Assembly (NCBI RefSeq): GCF_050948175.1
Contig: NW_027490528.1
Span: 1 to 64,000, forward strand
Origin: Xylocopa sonorina
Lineage: Eukaryota; Arthropoda; Insecta; Hymenoptera; Apidae
Length of the DNA stretch: 64,000 nucleotides
Reading direction: 5' to 3'
Shown: one piece after another, positions 25,559 through 41,000 of the stretch
Position numbering within the stretch: the stretch's first letter is position 1
How the letters are laid out: each line of letters starts with the position of its first letter
Notes under the pieces: generated by a model
What the model saw: only the letters and a program-made list of their open reading frames with translations
What the model was told of the DNA's origin: nothing
Databases searched by the model: none
Translations under genes and position numbers: made by a program

Positions 25559-26749
25559 TATCGCATTCACATTCACTTGAAGTGTAGGCGTGGAATACAT
25601 AACACTTCGCAAATCATGTTATATCTTACCATGAAACATAGAAATGAGATGCGATATCGCGTTTTAAGAATCATATGAACTCTATTGCTACGATACGTAG
25701 ACATCTGCAAACGCTATTTCCTTGCAAGGAAGTGTCGCATTTACGTTCATTTGAAGTGTAGACGAGGAATACAAAACACTTCGCAAATCATATTATACAT
25801 TACCATGAAATATAGAAATGAGATGGGATATCGCGTTTTAAGAAGCATTAGAACTCTATTGCTACGATACGTAGACATCTGCAAACGCTATTTCCTAGCG
25901 AGGAAGTGTCGCATTCATATTCATTTGAAGTGTAGACGAGGAATACATAACACTTCGCAAATCATATTATATCTTAGCATGAAACATAGAAATGAGATGC
26001 AATATCTCGTTTTAAGAAGCATTAGAAATCTATTGCTACGATACCTAGACATCTGCAGACGCTATTTCCTAGCGAGGAAGTGTCGCATTCACATTCATTT
26101 GAAGTGTAGACGAGGAATACATAACACTTCGCAAATCATATTATACCTTACCATGAAATATAGAAATGAGATGCGATATAGCGTTTTAAGAATCATAAGA
26201 ACTCTATTGCTACGATACGTAGACATCTGCAAACGCTATTTCCTTGCAAGGAAGTGTCGCATTTACATTCATTTGAATCGTAGACGAGGAATACATAACA
26301 CTTCGCAATGAATATTATATCTTACCATGAAACATAGATATGAGATGCAATATCTCGTTTTAAGAAGCATTAGAACTCTATTGCTACGATACGTAGACAT
26401 CAGCAAACGCTATTACCTAGCGAGGAAGTGTCGCATTCACATTCATTTGAAGTGTAGACGAGGAATACATGACACTTCGCAATGAACATTATATCTTATC
26501 ATGAAACATAGATATGAGATGCAATATCTCGTTTTAAGAAGCATTTGAACTCTATTGCTTCGATACGTAGACATCTGCAAACGCTATTTCCTTGCAAGGA
26601 AGTGTCGCATTTACATTCATTTGATGTGTAGACGAGGAATACATAACATTTCGCAATGAATATTATATCTTACCATGAAACATAGAAATGAGACGCGATA
26701 TCGCGTTTTAAAAAGCATTGGAACACTATTGCTACGATAGGTAGACATT

Positions 26750-28602
26750 TGCAAACGCTATTTCCTAGCGAGGAAGTGTCGCATTCACATTCATTTGAAG
26801 TGTAGACGAGGAATACATAACACTTCGCAAATCATATTATACCTTACCATGAAATATAAAAATGAGATGCGATATCGCGTTTTAAGAATCATAAGAACTC
26901 TATTGCTACGATACGTAGACATCCGCAAACGCTATTTCCTTGCAAGGAAGTGTCGCATTTACATTCATTTGAATCGTAGACGAGGAATACATAACACTTC
27001 GCAATGAATATTATATCTTATCATGAAACATAGATATGAGATGCAATATCTCGTTCTAAGAAGCATTTGAACTCTATTGCTTCGATACGTAGACGTCTGC
27101 AAACGCTATTTCCTTGCAAGGAAGTGTCGCATTTACATTCCTTTGAAGTGTAGACGAGGAATACATGATACTTCGCAAATCATATTATATCTTACCATGA
27201 AACATAGAAATCAGATGCGATATCGCGTTTTAAGAAGCATTAGAACACTATTGCTACGATAGGTAGACATTTGCAAACGCTATTTCCTTGCAAGGAAGTC
27301 TCGCATTTACATTCATTTGAAGTGTAGACGAGGAATACATAACACTTCGCAAATCATATTATAGACATTTGCAAACGCTATTTCCTTGCAAGGAAGTCTC
27401 GCATTTACATTCATTTGAAGTGTAGACGAGGAATACATAACACTTCGCAAATCATATTATATCTTACCATGAAACATAGAAATGAGATGCGATATCGAGT
27501 TCTAAGAATCATAAGAACTCTATTGCTACGATACGTAGACATCTGCAAACGCTGTTTCCTTGCAAGGAAGTGTCGCATTTACTTTCATTTGAAACGTAGA
27601 CGAGGAATGCATAACACTTCGCAATGAATATTATATCTTATCATGAAACATTGATATGAGATGCAATATCTCGTTCTACGAAGCATTAGAACTCTATTGC
27701 TACGATACGTAGACATCTGTAAACGCTATTTCCTTGCAAGGAAGTGTCGCATTTACATTCATTTGAATCGTAGACGAGGAATACATAACACTTCGCAATG
27801 AATATTATATCTTATCATGAAACATAGATATGAGATGCGATATCGCGTTTTAAAAAGCAGTGGAGCACTATTGCTACGATAGGTAGACATTTGCAAACGC
27901 CATTTCCTTGCAGTAAGTGTCGCATTTACATTCATTTGAAGTGTAGACGAGGAATACATAACACTTCGCAAATCATATTACATCTTTCCATGAAACGTAG
28001 AAATGAGATGCGATATCGCGTTTTAAGAAGCATTAGTACTCTATTGCTACGATACGTAGACATCAGCAAACGCTATTACCTAGCGAGGAAGTGTCGCATT
28101 CACATTCATTTGAAGTGTAGACGAGGAATACATGACACTTCGCAATGAATATTATATCTTATCATGAAACATAGATATGAAATGCAATATCTCGTTTTAA
28201 GAAGCATTAGAACTCTATTGCTACGATACCTAGACATCTGCAGACGCTATTTCCTAGCGAGGAAGTGTCGCATTCACATTCATTTGAAGTGTAGACGAGG
28301 AATACATAACACTTCGCAAATCATATTATACCTTACCATGAAATATAGAAATGAGATGCGATATCGCGTTTTAAGAATCATAAGAACTCTATTGCTACGA
28401 TACGTAGACATCTGCAAACGCTATTTCCTTGCAAGGAAGTGTCGCATTTACATTCATTTGAATCGTTGACGAGGAATACATAACACTTCGCAATGAATAT
28501 TATATCTTATCATGAAACATAGATATGAGATGCAATATCTCGTTTTAAGAAGCATTTGAACTCTATTGCTTCGATACGTAGACGTCTGCAAACGCTATTT
28601 CC
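26750..28602. repeat. 1.85-kb block recurring at 30677-32432
   Basis: The offset is 3927 before the 98-bp partial duplication at 27264-27459, 3829 after it, and 3830 beyond a one-base insertion at about 32288. Shared markers are GACATCCGCAAACGC, GGAAGTCTCGC, CGCTGTTTCC, GAAACGTAGACG, CATTGATATGAG, CTTGCAGTAAGTG, AGCAGTGGAGCAC and ACATCTTTCCATG. The block therefore occurs three times, the third inside the second 9.92-kb copy (from 40597). Confidence 0.86.
27264..27459. repeat. 98-bp partial-monomer tandem duplication
   Basis: Bases 27264-27361 and 27362-27459 are the same 98-bp sequence, starting TAGACATTTGC and ending CATATTA; both carry the rare GGAAGTCTCGC. The joint runs from CATATTA straight into TAGACATTT, skipping 76 bp of the monomer. 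The related block at 31191-31290 has only one copy. It is the only clear non-monomer-length duplication I found. Confidence 0.9.
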
Positions 28603-31600
28603 TTGCAAGGAAGTGTCGCATTTACATACCTTTGAAGTGTAGACGAGGAATACATGATACTTCGCAAATCATATTATATCTTACCATGAAACATAGAAAT
28701 GAGATGGCGATATCGCGTTTTAAGAAGCATTAGGACACTATTGCTACGATAGGTAGACATTTGCAAACGCTATTTCCTAGCGAGGAAGTGTCGCATTCAC
28801 ATACATTTGAAGTGTAGACGAGGAATACATAACACGACGCAAATCATATTATACCTTACCATGAAATATAGAAATGAGATGCGATATCGCGTTTTAAGAA
28901 TCATAAGAACTCTATTGCTACGATACGTAGACATCTGCAAACGCTATTTCCTTGCAAGGAAGTGTCGCATTTACATTCATTTGAATCGTAGACGAGGAAT
29001 ACATAACACTTCGCAATGAATATTATATCTTATCATGAAACATAGATATGAGATGCAATATCTCGTTTTAAGAAGCATTTGAACTCTATTGCTTCGATAC
29101 GTAGACGTCTGCAAACGCTATTTCCTTGCAAGGAAGTGTCGCATTTACATACCTTTGAAGTGTAGACGAGGAATACATGATACTTCGCAAATCATATTAT
29201 ATCTTACCATGAAACATAGAAATGAGATGCGATATCGCGTTTTAAGAAGCATTAGGACACTATTGCTACGATTGGTAGACATTTGCAAACGCTATTTCCT
29301 AGCGAGGAAGTGTCGCATTCACATTCATTTGAAGTGTAGACGAGGAATACATAACACGACGCAAATCATATTATACCTTACCATGAAATATAGAAATGAG
29401 ATGCGATATCGCGTTTTAAGAATCATAAGAACTCTATTGCTACGATACGTAGACATCTGCAAACGCTATTTCCTTGCAATGAAGTGTCGCATTTACATTC
29501 ATTTGAATCGTAGACGAGGAATACATAACACTTCGCAATGAATATTATATCTTATCATGAAACATAGATATGAGATGCAATATCTCGTTTTAAGAAGCAT
29601 TTGAACTCTATTGCTTCGATACGTAGACGTCTGCAAACGCTATTTCCATGCAAGGAAGTGTCGCATTTACATTCATTTGAAGTGTAGACGAGGAATACAT
29701 GACACTTCGCAAATCATATTATATCTTACCATGAAACATAGAAAAGAGATGCGATATCGCGTTTTAAGAGTCATAAGAACTCTATTGCTTCGATACGTAG
29801 ACATCTGCAAACGCTATTTCCTAGTGAGGAAGTGTCGCATTCACATTCGTTTGAAGTGTATACGAGGAATACATAACACTTCGCAATTCATATTATATCT
29901 TACCATGAAACATAGAAATGAGATGCGATATCGCGTTTTAAGAATCATAAGAACTCTCTTGCTACGATACGTAGACATCTGCAAACGCTATTTCCTTGCA
30001 AGGAAGTGTCGCATTTACATTCATTTGAATCGTAGACGAGAAACACATAACACTTCGCAATGAATATTATATCTTATCAGGAAACATAGATATGAGATGC
30101 AATATCGCGTTTTAAGAATCACAAGAACTCTATTGCTACGATACGTAGACATCTGCAAACGCTATTTCCTTGCAAGGAAGTGTCGCATTTACATTCATTT
30201 GAATCGTAGACGAGGAATGCATAACACTTCGCACATCATATTATATCTTACCATGAAACATAGAAATGAGATGCGATATCGCGTTTTAAGAAGCATTAGA
30301 ACACTATTGCTACGATAGGTAGACATTTGCAAACGCTATTTCCTTGCAAGGAAGTGTCGCATTTACATTCATTTGAATCGTAGACGAGGAATGCATAACA
30401 CTTCGCAAATCATATTATATCATACCATGAAACATAGAAATGAGATGCGATATCGCGTTCTAAGAAGCATCAGAAATCCATTGCTACGATACGTAGACAT
30501 CTGCAAACGCTATTTCCTTGCAAGTAGGTGTCGCATTTACATTCATTTGAATCGTAGACGAGGAATGCATAACACTTCGCACATCATATTATATCTTACC
30601 ATGAAACATAGAAATGAGATGCGATATCGCGTTTTAAGGTAGCACTAGAAAGCTATTGCTACGATACGTAGAGATCTGCAAACGCTATTTCCTAGCGAGG
30701 AAGTGTCGCATTCACATTCATTTGAAGTGTAGACGAGGAATACATAACACTTCGCAAATCATATTATACCTTACCATGAAATATAAAAATGAGATGCGAT
30801 ATCGCGTTTTAAGAATCATAAGAACTCTATTGCTACGATACGTAGACATCCGCAAACGCTATTTCCTTGCAAGGAAGTGTCGCATTTACATTCATTTGAA
30901 TCGTAGACGAGGAATACATAACACTTCGCAATGAATATTATATCTTATCATGAAACATAGATATGAGATGCAATATCTCGTTCTAAGAAGCATTTGAACT
31001 CTATTGCTTCGATACGTAGACGTCTGCAAACGCTATTTCCTTGCAAGGAAGTGTCGCATTTACATTCCTTTGAAGTGTAGACGAGGAGTACATGATACTT
31101 CGCAAATCATATTATATCTTACCATGAAACATAGAAATCAGATGCGATATCGCGTTTTAAGAAGCATTAGAACACTATTGCTACGATAGGTAGACATTTG
31201 CAAACGCTATTTCCTTGCAAGGAAGTCTCGCATTTACATTCATTTGAAGTGTAGACGAGGAATACATAACACTTCGCAAATCATATTATATCTTACCATG
31301 AAACATAGAAATGAGATGCGATATCGAGTTCTAAGAATCATAAGAACTCTATTGCTACGATACGTAGACATCTGCAAACGCTGTTTCCTTGCAAGGAAGT
31401 GTCGCATTTACTTTCATTTGAAACGTAGACGAGGAATGCATAACACTTCGCAATGAACATTATATCTTATCATGAAACATTGATATGAGATGCAATATCT
31501 CGTTTTACGAAGCATTAGAACTCTATTGCTACGATACGTAGACATCTGTAAACGCTATTTCCTTGCAAGGAAGTGTCGCATTTACATTCATTTGAATCGT

Positions 31601-32357
31601 AGACGAGGAATACATAACACTTCGCAATGAATATTATATCTTATCATGAAACATAGATATGAGATGCGATATCGCGTTTTAAAAAGCAGTGGAGCACTAT
31701 TGCTACGATAGGTAGACATTTGCAAACGCCATTTCCTTGCAGTAAGTGTCGCATTTACATTCATTTGAAGTGTAGACGAGGAATACATAACACTTCGCAA
31801 ATCATATTACATCTTTCCATGAAACGTAGAAATGAGATGCGATATCGCGTTTTAAGAAGCATTAGAACTCTATTGCTACGATACGTAGACATCAGCAAAC
31901 GCTATTACCTAGCGAGGAAGTGTCGCATTCACATTCATTTGAAGTGTAGACGAGGAATACATGACACTTCGCAATGAATATTATATCTTATCATGAAACA
32001 TAGATATGAGATGCAATATCTCGTTTTAAGAAGCATTAGAACTCTATTGCTACGATACCTAGACATCTGCAGACGCTATTTCCTAGCGAGGAAGTGTCGC
32101 ATTCACATTCATTTGAAGTGTAGACGAGGAATACATAACACTTCGCAAATCATATTATACCTTACCATGAAATATAGAAATGAGATGCGATATCGCGTTT
32201 TAAGAATCATAAGAACTCTATTGCTACGATACGTAGACATCTGAAAACGCTATTTCCTTGCAAGGAAGTGTCGCATTTACATTCATTTTGAATCGTTGAC
32301 GAGGAATACATAACACTTCGCAATGAATATTATATCTTATCATGAAACATAGATATG

Positions 32358-34573
32358 AGATGCAATATCTCGTTTTAAGAAGCATTTGAACTCTATTGCT
32401 TCGATACGTAGACGTCTGCAAACGCTATTTCCATGCAAGGAAGTGTCGCATTTACATTCATTTGAAGTGTAGACGAGGAATACATGACACTTCGCAAATC
32501 ATATTATATCTTACCATGAAACATAGAAAAGAGATGCGATATCGCGTTTTAAGAATCGTAAGAACTCTATTGCTTCGATACGTAGACATCTGCAAACGCT
32601 ATTTCCTAGCGAGGAAGTGTCGCATTCACATTCGTTTGAAGTGTAGACGAGGAATACATAACACTTCTCAATTCATATTATATCTTACCATGAAACATAG
32701 AAATGAGATGCGATATCGCGATTTAAGAATCATAAGAACTCTTTTGCTACGATACGTAGACAAATGCAAACGCTATTTCCTTGCAAGGAAGTGTCGCATT
32801 TACATTCATTTGAATCGTAGACGAGAAACACATAACACTTCGCAATGAATATTATATCTTATCATGAAACATAGATATGAGATGCAATATCTCGTTTTAA
32901 GAAGCATTTGAACTCTATTGCTTCGATACGCAGAGGTCTGCAAACGCTATTTCCTTGCAAGGAAGTGTCGCATTTACATTCCTTTGAAGTGTAGACGAGG
33001 AATACATGATACTTCGCAAATCATATTATATCTTACCATGAAACATAGAAATGAGATGCGATATCGCGTTTTAAGAAGCATTAGGACACTATTGCTACGA
33101 TAGGTAGACATTTGCAAACGCTATTTCCTTGCAAGGAAGTGTCGCATTTACATTCATTTGAAGTGTAGACGAGGAATACATGATACTTCGCAAATCATAT
33201 TATATCTTACCATGAAACATAGAAATGAGATGCGATATCGCGTTTTAAGAAGCATTAGGACACTATTGCTACGATAGGTAGACATTTGCAAACGCTATTT
33301 CCTTGCAAGGAAGTGTCGCATTTACATTCATTTGAATAGTTGACGAGGAATACATAACACTTCGCAATGAATATTATATCTTATCATGAAACATAGATAT
33401 GAGATGCAATATCTCGTTTTAAGAAGCATTTGAACTCTATTGCTTCGATACGTAGACGTCTGCAAACGCTATTTCCTTGCAAGGAAGTGTCGCATTTACA
33501 TTCCTTTGAAGTGTAGACGAGGAATACATGATACTTCGCAAATCATATTATATCTTACCATGAAACATAGAAATGAGATGCGATATCGCGTTTTAAGAAG
33601 CATTAGGACACTATTGCTACGATACGTAGACATCTGCAAACGCTATTTCCTTGCAAGGAAGTGTCGCACTTACATTCATTTGAATCGTAGACGAGGAATA
33701 CATAACACTTCGCAATGAATATTATATCTTATCATGAAACATAGATATCAGATGCAATATCTCGTTTTAAGAAGCATTTGAACTCTATTGCTTCGATACG
33801 TAGACGTCTGCAAACGCTATTTCCATGCAAGGAAGTGTCGCATTTACATTCATTTGAAGTGTAGACGAGGAATACATGACACTTCGCAAATCATATTATA
33901 TCTTACCATGAAACATAGAAAAGAGATGCGATATCGCGTTTTAAGAATCATAAGAACTCTATTGCTTCGATACGTAGACATCTGCAAACGCTATTTCCTA
34001 GCGAGGAAGTGTCGCATTCACATTCGTTTGAAGTGTAGACGAGGAATACATAACACTTCGCAATTCATATTATATCTTACCATGAAACATAGAAATGAGA
34101 TGCGATATCGCGTTTTAAGAATCATAAGAACTCTTTTGCTACGATACGTAGACATCTGCAAACGCTATTTCCTTGCAAGGAAGTGTCGCATTTACATTCA
34201 TTTGAATCGTAGACGAGAAACACATAACACTTCGCAATGAATATTATATCTTATCATGAAACATAGATATGAGATGCAATATCTCGTTTTAAGAAGCATT
34301 TGAACTCTATTGCTTCGATACGCAGAGGTCTGCAAACGCTATTTCCTTGCAAGGAAGTGTCGCATTTACAATCCATTGAAGTGTAGACGAGGAATACATG
34401 ATACTTCGCAAATCATATTATATCTTACCATGAAACATAGAAATGAGATGCGATATCGCGTTTTAAGAAGCATTAGGACACTATTGCTACGATAGGTAGA
34501 CATTTGCAAACGCTATTTCCTTGCAAGGAAGTGTCGCATTTACATTCATTTGAAGTGTAGACGAGGAATACAT
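32358..34573. repeat. 1392-bp (8-monomer) tandem duplication
   Basis: Unit 1 is 32358-33749 and unit 2 runs 33750-34573, ending where GATACTTCG in unit 1 is AACACTTCG in unit 2. Markers include TTTCCATGCAAGG, AAAAGAGATGCG, CGCAATTCATATT (CTCAATTC in unit 1), GAGAAACACATAAC and ACGCAGAGGTCTGC. The same pair lies at 42278-44493 in the second 9.92-kb copy. Confidence 0.85.
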
Positions 34574-35023
34574 AACACTTCGCAAATCATATTATATCTT
34601 ACCATGAAACATAGAAATGAGATGCGATATCGAGTTCTAAGAATCATAGGAACTCTATTGCTACGATACGTAGACATCTGCAAACGCTATTTCCTTGCAA
34701 GGAAGTGTCGCATTTACATTCATTTGAAGTGTAGACGACGAATACATGACACTTCGCAATGAATATTATATCTTATCATGAAACATAGATATGAGATGCA
34801 ATATCTCGTTTTAAGAAGCATTAGAACTCTATTGCTACGATACCTAGACATCTGCAGACGCTATTTCCTAGCGAGGAAGTGTCGCATTCACATTCATTTG
34901 AAGTGTAGACGAGGAATACATAACACTTCGCAAATCATATTATACCTTACCATGAAATATAGAAATGAGATGCGATATCGCGTTTTAAGAATCATAAGAA
35001 CTCTATTGCTACGATACGTAGAC

Positions 35024-36080
35024 ATCTGCAAACGCTATTTCCTTGCAAGGAAGTGTCGCATTTACATTCATTTGAATCGTAGACGAGGAATACATAACAC
35101 TTCGCAATGAATATTATATCTTATCATGAAACATAGATATGAGATGCAATATCTCGTTTTAAGAAGCATTTGAAATCTATTGCTTCGATACGTAGACATC
35201 TGCAAACGCTATTTCCTTGCAAGGAAGTGTAGTATTTACATTCATCTGAAATGTAGACGAGGAATACATATCACTTCGCAAATCATATTATACCTTACCA
35301 TGAAACATAGAAAAGAGATGCGATATCGCGTTTTAAGAATCACAAGAACTCTATTGCTTCGATACGTAGACATCTGCAAACGCTATTTCCTTGCAAGGAA
35401 GTGTCGCATTTACATTCATTTGAAGTGTAGACGAGGAATACATGACACTTCGCAAAGCATATTATATCTTACCATGAAACATAGAAATAAGTTGCGATAT
35501 CGCGTTTTAAGAAGCACTAGAAAGCAATTGCTACGATACGTAGAGATCTGCAAACGCTATTTCCTTGCAAGGAAGTGTCGCATTTACATTCATTTGAATC
35601 GTAGACGAGGAATACATAACACTTCGCAATGATTATTATATCTTATCATGAAACATAGATATGAGATGCAATATCTCGTTTTAAGAAGCATTTGAAATCT
35701 ATTGCTTCGATACGTAGACATCTGCAAACGCTATTTCCTTGCAAGGAAGTGTAGTATTTACATTCATCTGAAATGTAGACGAGGAATACATATCACTTCG
35801 CAAATCATATTATACCTTACCATGAAACATAGAAAAGAGATGCGATATCGCGTTTTAAGAATCACAAGAACTCTATTGCTTCGATACGTAGACATCTGCA
35901 AACGCTATTTCCTTGCAAGGAAGTGTCGCATTTACATTCATTTGAAGTGTAGACGAGGAATACATGACACTTCGCAAAGCATATTATATCTTACCATGAA
36001 ACATAGAAATAAGTTGCGATATCGCGTTTTAAGAAGCACTAGAAAGCAATTGCTACGATACGTAGAGATCTGCAAACGCT
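35024..36080. repeat. 522-bp (3-monomer) tandem duplication
   Basis: Unit 1 is 35024-35545 and unit 2 is 35546-36080. Both have GAAGTGTAGTATTTAC, ATTCATCTGAAATG, CATATCACTTCG, AAAAGAGATGCG, CGCAAAGCATATT, AAATAAGTTGCG and GAAAGCAATTGC. The inherited pair in the second 9.92-kb copy is 44944-46000. Confidence 0.87.
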
Positions 36081-36906
36081 TTTTCCTAGCGAGGAAGTAT
36101 CGCACTCACATTCACTTGAAGTGTAGGCGAGGAATACATAACACTTCGCAAATCATGTTATATCTAACCATGAAACATAGAAATGAGATGCGATATCGTG
36201 TTTTAAGAATCATATGAACTCTATTGCTACGATACCTAGACATCTGCAAACGCTGTTTCCTTGCAAGGAAGTGTCGCATTTACTTTCATTTGAATCATAG
36301 ACGAGGAATGCATAACTCTTCGCAATGAATATTATATCTTATCATGAAACATAGATATGAGATTCTATATCTCGTTTTAAGAAGCATCTGAAATCTATTG
36401 CTACGATACCTACACATCTGCAGACGCTATTAACTTGCAAGGAAGTGTAGCATTTACATTCATCTGAAATGTAGACGAGGAATACATATCACTTCGCAAA
36501 TCATATTATACCTTACCATGAAACATAGAAATGAGATGCGATATCGCGTTTTAAGAATCATATGAACTCTATTGCTACGATACGTAGACATCTGCAAACG
36601 CTATTTTCTTCCAAGGAAGTGTCGCATTTACATTCCTTTGAAGTGTAGACGAGGAATACATGATACTTCGCAAATCATATTATATCTTACCATGAAACAT
36701 AGATATGAGATGCAATATCTCGTTATAAGAAGCATTTGAACTCTATTGCTTCGATACGTAGACGTCTGCAAACGCTATTTCCTTGGAAGGAAGTGTCGCA
36801 TTTACATTCATTTGAAGTGTAGACGAGGAATACATGACACTTCGCAAATCATATTATATCTTACCATGAAACATAGAAAAGAGATGCGATATCGCGTTTT
36901 AAGAAT

Positions 36907-37485
36907 CATAAGAACTCTATTGCTACGATACCTAGACATCTGCAGACGCTATTACCTAACAAGGAAGTGTCGCATTTACTTTCATTAGAAGTGTAGACGA
37001 GGAATACATGACACTTGGCAAATCATATTATATCTTACCATGAAACATAGAAATGAGATGCGGTATCGCGTTTTAAGAAGCATTAGTAAGCTATTGCTAC
37101 GATACGTAGGGATCTGAAAACGCTATTTCCTAGCGAGGAAGTATCGCATTCACATTCAGTTGAAGTGTAGACGAGGAATACATACCACTTCGCAAATAAT
37201 GTTATATCTTACCATGAAACATAGAAATGAGATGCAATATCGCGTTTTAAGAATCATATGAACTCTATTGCTACGATACGTAGACATCTGCAAACGCTAT
37301 TTCTTTGCAAGGAAGTGTCGCATTTACTTTCATTTGAATCGTAGACGAGGAATGCATAACACTTCGCAATGAATATTATATCTTATCATGAAACATAGAA
37401 ATGATTTGCGATATCGGAGTTTTAAGAAGCATTAGAACTCTATTGCTACGATACGTAGACATCTGCAAACGCTATTTTCTTCCAA
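36907..37485. repeat. Block recurring at 46827, 49786 and 56751
   Basis: Rare markers are ATTACCTAACAAGG, TTCATTAGAAGTG, GATGCGGTATCGCG, CATTAGTAAGC, GTAGGGATCTGAAAACG, CATTCAGTTGAAG, CAAATAATG and the one-base insertion CGGAGTTTT. The offset to the copy at 49786 is 12879 (74 x 174 plus 3). This links the central duplication to the right-hand part of the array. Confidence 0.8.
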
Positions 37486-38022
37486 GGAAGTGTCGCATTT
37501 ACATTCACTTGAAGTGTAGGCGAGGAATACATAACACTTCGCAAATCATGTTATATCTAACCATGAAACATAGAAATGAGATGCGATATCGCGTTTTAAG
37601 AATCATATGAACTCTATTGCTACGATACCTAGACATCTGCAAACGCTGTTTCCTTGCAAGGAAGTGTCGCATTTACTTTCATTTGAATCGTAGACGAGGA
37701 ATGCATAACACTTCGCAATGAATATTATATCTTATCATGAAACATAGACATGAGATGCAATATCTCGTTTTAAGAAGCATTTGAAATCTATTGCTTCGAT
37801 ACGTAGACATCTGCAAACGCTATTTCCTTGCAAGGAAGTGTAGTATTTACATTCATCTGAAATGTAGACGAGGAATATATATCACTTCGCAAATCATATT
37901 ATACCTTACCATGAAACATAGAAATGAGATGCGATATCGCGTTTTAAGAATCATAAGAAATCAATTGCTACGAAACGTAGACATCTGCAAACGCTATTTC
38001 CTTGCAAGGAAGTGTCGCATTT

Positions 38023-41000
38023 ACATTCATTTGAAGTGTAGACGAGGAATACATGACACTTCGCAATGAATATTATATCTTATCATGAAACATAGATATG
38101 AAATGCAATATCTCGTTTTAAGAAGCATTAGAACTCTATTGCTACGATACCTAGACATCTGCAGACGCTATTTCCTAGCGAGGAAGTGTCGCATTCACAT
38201 TCATTTGAAGTGTAGACGAGGAATACATAACACTTCGCAAATCATATTATACCTTACCATGAAATATAGAAATGAGATGCGATATCGCGTTTTAAGAATC
38301 ATAAGAACTCTATTGCTACGATACGTAGACATCTGCAAACGCTATTTCCTTGCAAGGAAGTGTCGCATTTACATTCATTTGAATCGTTGACGAGGAATAC
38401 ATAACACTTCGCAATGAATATTATATCTTATCATGAAACATAGATATGAGATGCAATATCTCGTTTTAAGAAGCATTTGAACTCTATTGCTTCGATACGT
38501 AGACGTCTGCAAACGCTATTTCCTTGCAAGGAAGTGTCGCATTTACATACCTTTGAAGTGTAGACGAGGAATACATGATACTTCGCAAATCATATTATAT
38601 CTTACCATGAAACATAGAAATGAGATGCGATATCGCGTTTTAAGAAGCATTAGGACACTATTGCTACGATAGGTAGACATTTGCAAACGCTATTTCCTAG
38701 CGAGGAAGTGTCGCATTCACATACATTTGAAGTGTAGACGAGGAATACATAACACGACGCAAATCATATTATACCTTACCATGAAATATAGAAATGAGAT
38801 GCGATATCGCGTTTTAAGAATCATAAGAACTCTATTGCTACGATACGTAGACATCTGCAAACGCTATTTCCTTGCAAGGAAGTGTCGCATTTACATTCAT
38901 TTGAATCGTAGACGAGGAATACATAACACTTCGCAATGAATATTATATCTTATCATGAAACATAGATATGAGATGCAATATCTCGTTTTAAGAAGCATTT
39001 GAACTCTATTGCTTCGATACGTAGACGTCTGCAAACGCTATTTCCTTGCAAGGAAGTGTCGCATTTACATACCTTTGAAGTGTAGACGAGGAATACATGA
39101 TACTTCGCAAATCATATTATATCTTACCATGAAACATAGAAATGAGATGCGATATCGCGTTTTAAGAAGCATTAGGACACTATTGCTACGATAGGTAGAC
39201 ATTTGCAAACGCTATTTCCTAGCGAGGAAGTGTCGCATTCACATTCATTTGAAGTGTAGACGAGGAATACATAACACGACGCAAATCATATTATACCTTA
39301 CCATGAAATATAGAAATGAGATGCGATATCGCGTTTTAAGAATCATAAGAACTCTATTGCTACGATACGTAGACATCTGCAAACGCTATTTCCTTGCAAT
39401 GAAGTGTCGCATTTACATTCATTTGAATCGTAGACGAGGAATACATAACACTTCGCAATGAATATTATATCTTATCATGAAACATAGATATGAGATGCAA
39501 TATCTCGTTTTAAGAAGCATTTGAACTCTATTGCTTCGATACGTAGACGTCTGCAAACGCTATTTCCATGCAAGGAAGTGTCGCATTTACATTCATTTGA
39601 AGTGTAGACGAGGAATACATGACACTTCGCAAATCATATTATATCTTACCATGAAACATAGAAAAGAGATGCGATATCGCGTTTTAAGAATCATAAGAAC
39701 TCTATTGCTTCGATACGTAGACATCTGCAAACGCTATTTCCTAGTGAGGAAGTGTCGCATTCACATTCGTTTGAAGTGTATACGAGGAATACATAACACT
39801 TCGCAATTCATATTATATCTTACCATGAAACATAGAAATGAGATGCGATATCGCGTTTTAAGAATCATAAGAACTCTCTTGCTACGATACGTAGACATCT
39901 GCAAACGCTATTTCCTTGCAAGGAAGTGTCGCATTTACATTCATTTGAATCGTAGACGAGAAACACATAACACTTCGCAATGAATATTATATCTTATCAG
40001 GAAACATAGATATGAGATGCAATATCGCGTTTTAAGAATCACAAGAACTCTATTGCTACGATACGTAGACATCTGCAAACGCTATTTCCTTGCAAGGAAG
40101 TGTCGCATTTACATTCATTTGAATCGTAGACGAGGAATGCATAACACTTCGCACATCATATTATATCTTACCATGAAACATAGAAATGAGATGCGATATC
40201 GCGTTTTAAGAAGCATTAGAACACTATTGCTACGATAGGTAGACATTTGCAAACGCTATTTCCTTGCAAGGAAGTGTCGCATTTACATTCATTTGAATCG
40301 TAGACGAGGAATGCATAACACTTCGCAAATCATATTATATCATACCATGAAACATAGAAATGAGATGCGATATCGCGTTCTAAGAAGCATCAGAAATCCA
40401 TTGCTACGATACGTAGACATCTGCAAACGCTATTTCCTTGCAAGTAGGTGTCGCATTTACATTCATTTGAATCGTAGACGAGGAATGCATAACACTTCGC
40501 ACATCATATTATATCTTACCATGAAACATAGAAATGAGATGCGATATCGCGTTTTAAGGTAGCACTAGAAAGCTATTGCTACGATACGTAGAGATCTGCA
40601 AACGCTATTTCCTAGCGAGGAAGTGTCGCATTCACATTCATTTGAAGTGTAGACGAGGAATACATAACACTTCGCAAATCATATTATACCTTACCATGAA
40701 ATATAAAAATGAGATGCGATATCGCGTTTTAAGAATCATAAGAACTCTATTGCTACGATACGTAGACATCCGCAAACGCTATTTCCTTGCAAGGAAGTGT
40801 CGCATTTACATTCATTTGAATCGTAGACGAGGAATACATAACACTTCGCAATGAATATTATATCTTATCATGAAACATAGATATGAGATGCAATATCTCG
40901 TTCTAAGAAGCATTTGAACTCTATTGCTTCGATACGTAGACGTCTGCAAACGCTATTTCCTTGCAAGGAAGTGTCGCATTTACATTCCTTTGAAGTGTAG

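Larger units (their letters stand above)
28102..38022. repeat. 9.92-kb tandem duplication, copy 1
   Basis: The unit is 9921 bp here, with one extra base at about 28706 (GAGATGGCG for GAGATGCG); the offset to copy 2 is 9921 before that base and 9920 after. I noted about ten differences, for example GAGTCATAAG near 29768 against GAATCATAAG, GAATCATAG near 36292 against GAATCGTAG, and GATTATTAT near 35632 against GAATATTAT. That is about 99.9% identity by eye. The start is placed after the mismatch at 28101 (ATTCAC against ATTTAC). Confidence 0.92.

Noticed and set aside
27759..27971. Short minus-strand open frames, also near 2247, 6768, 31588, 32224, 41508 and 42144
   Set aside because: They are antisense readings of single monomers, 65-72 codons, repeated only where the satellite segment is repeated.
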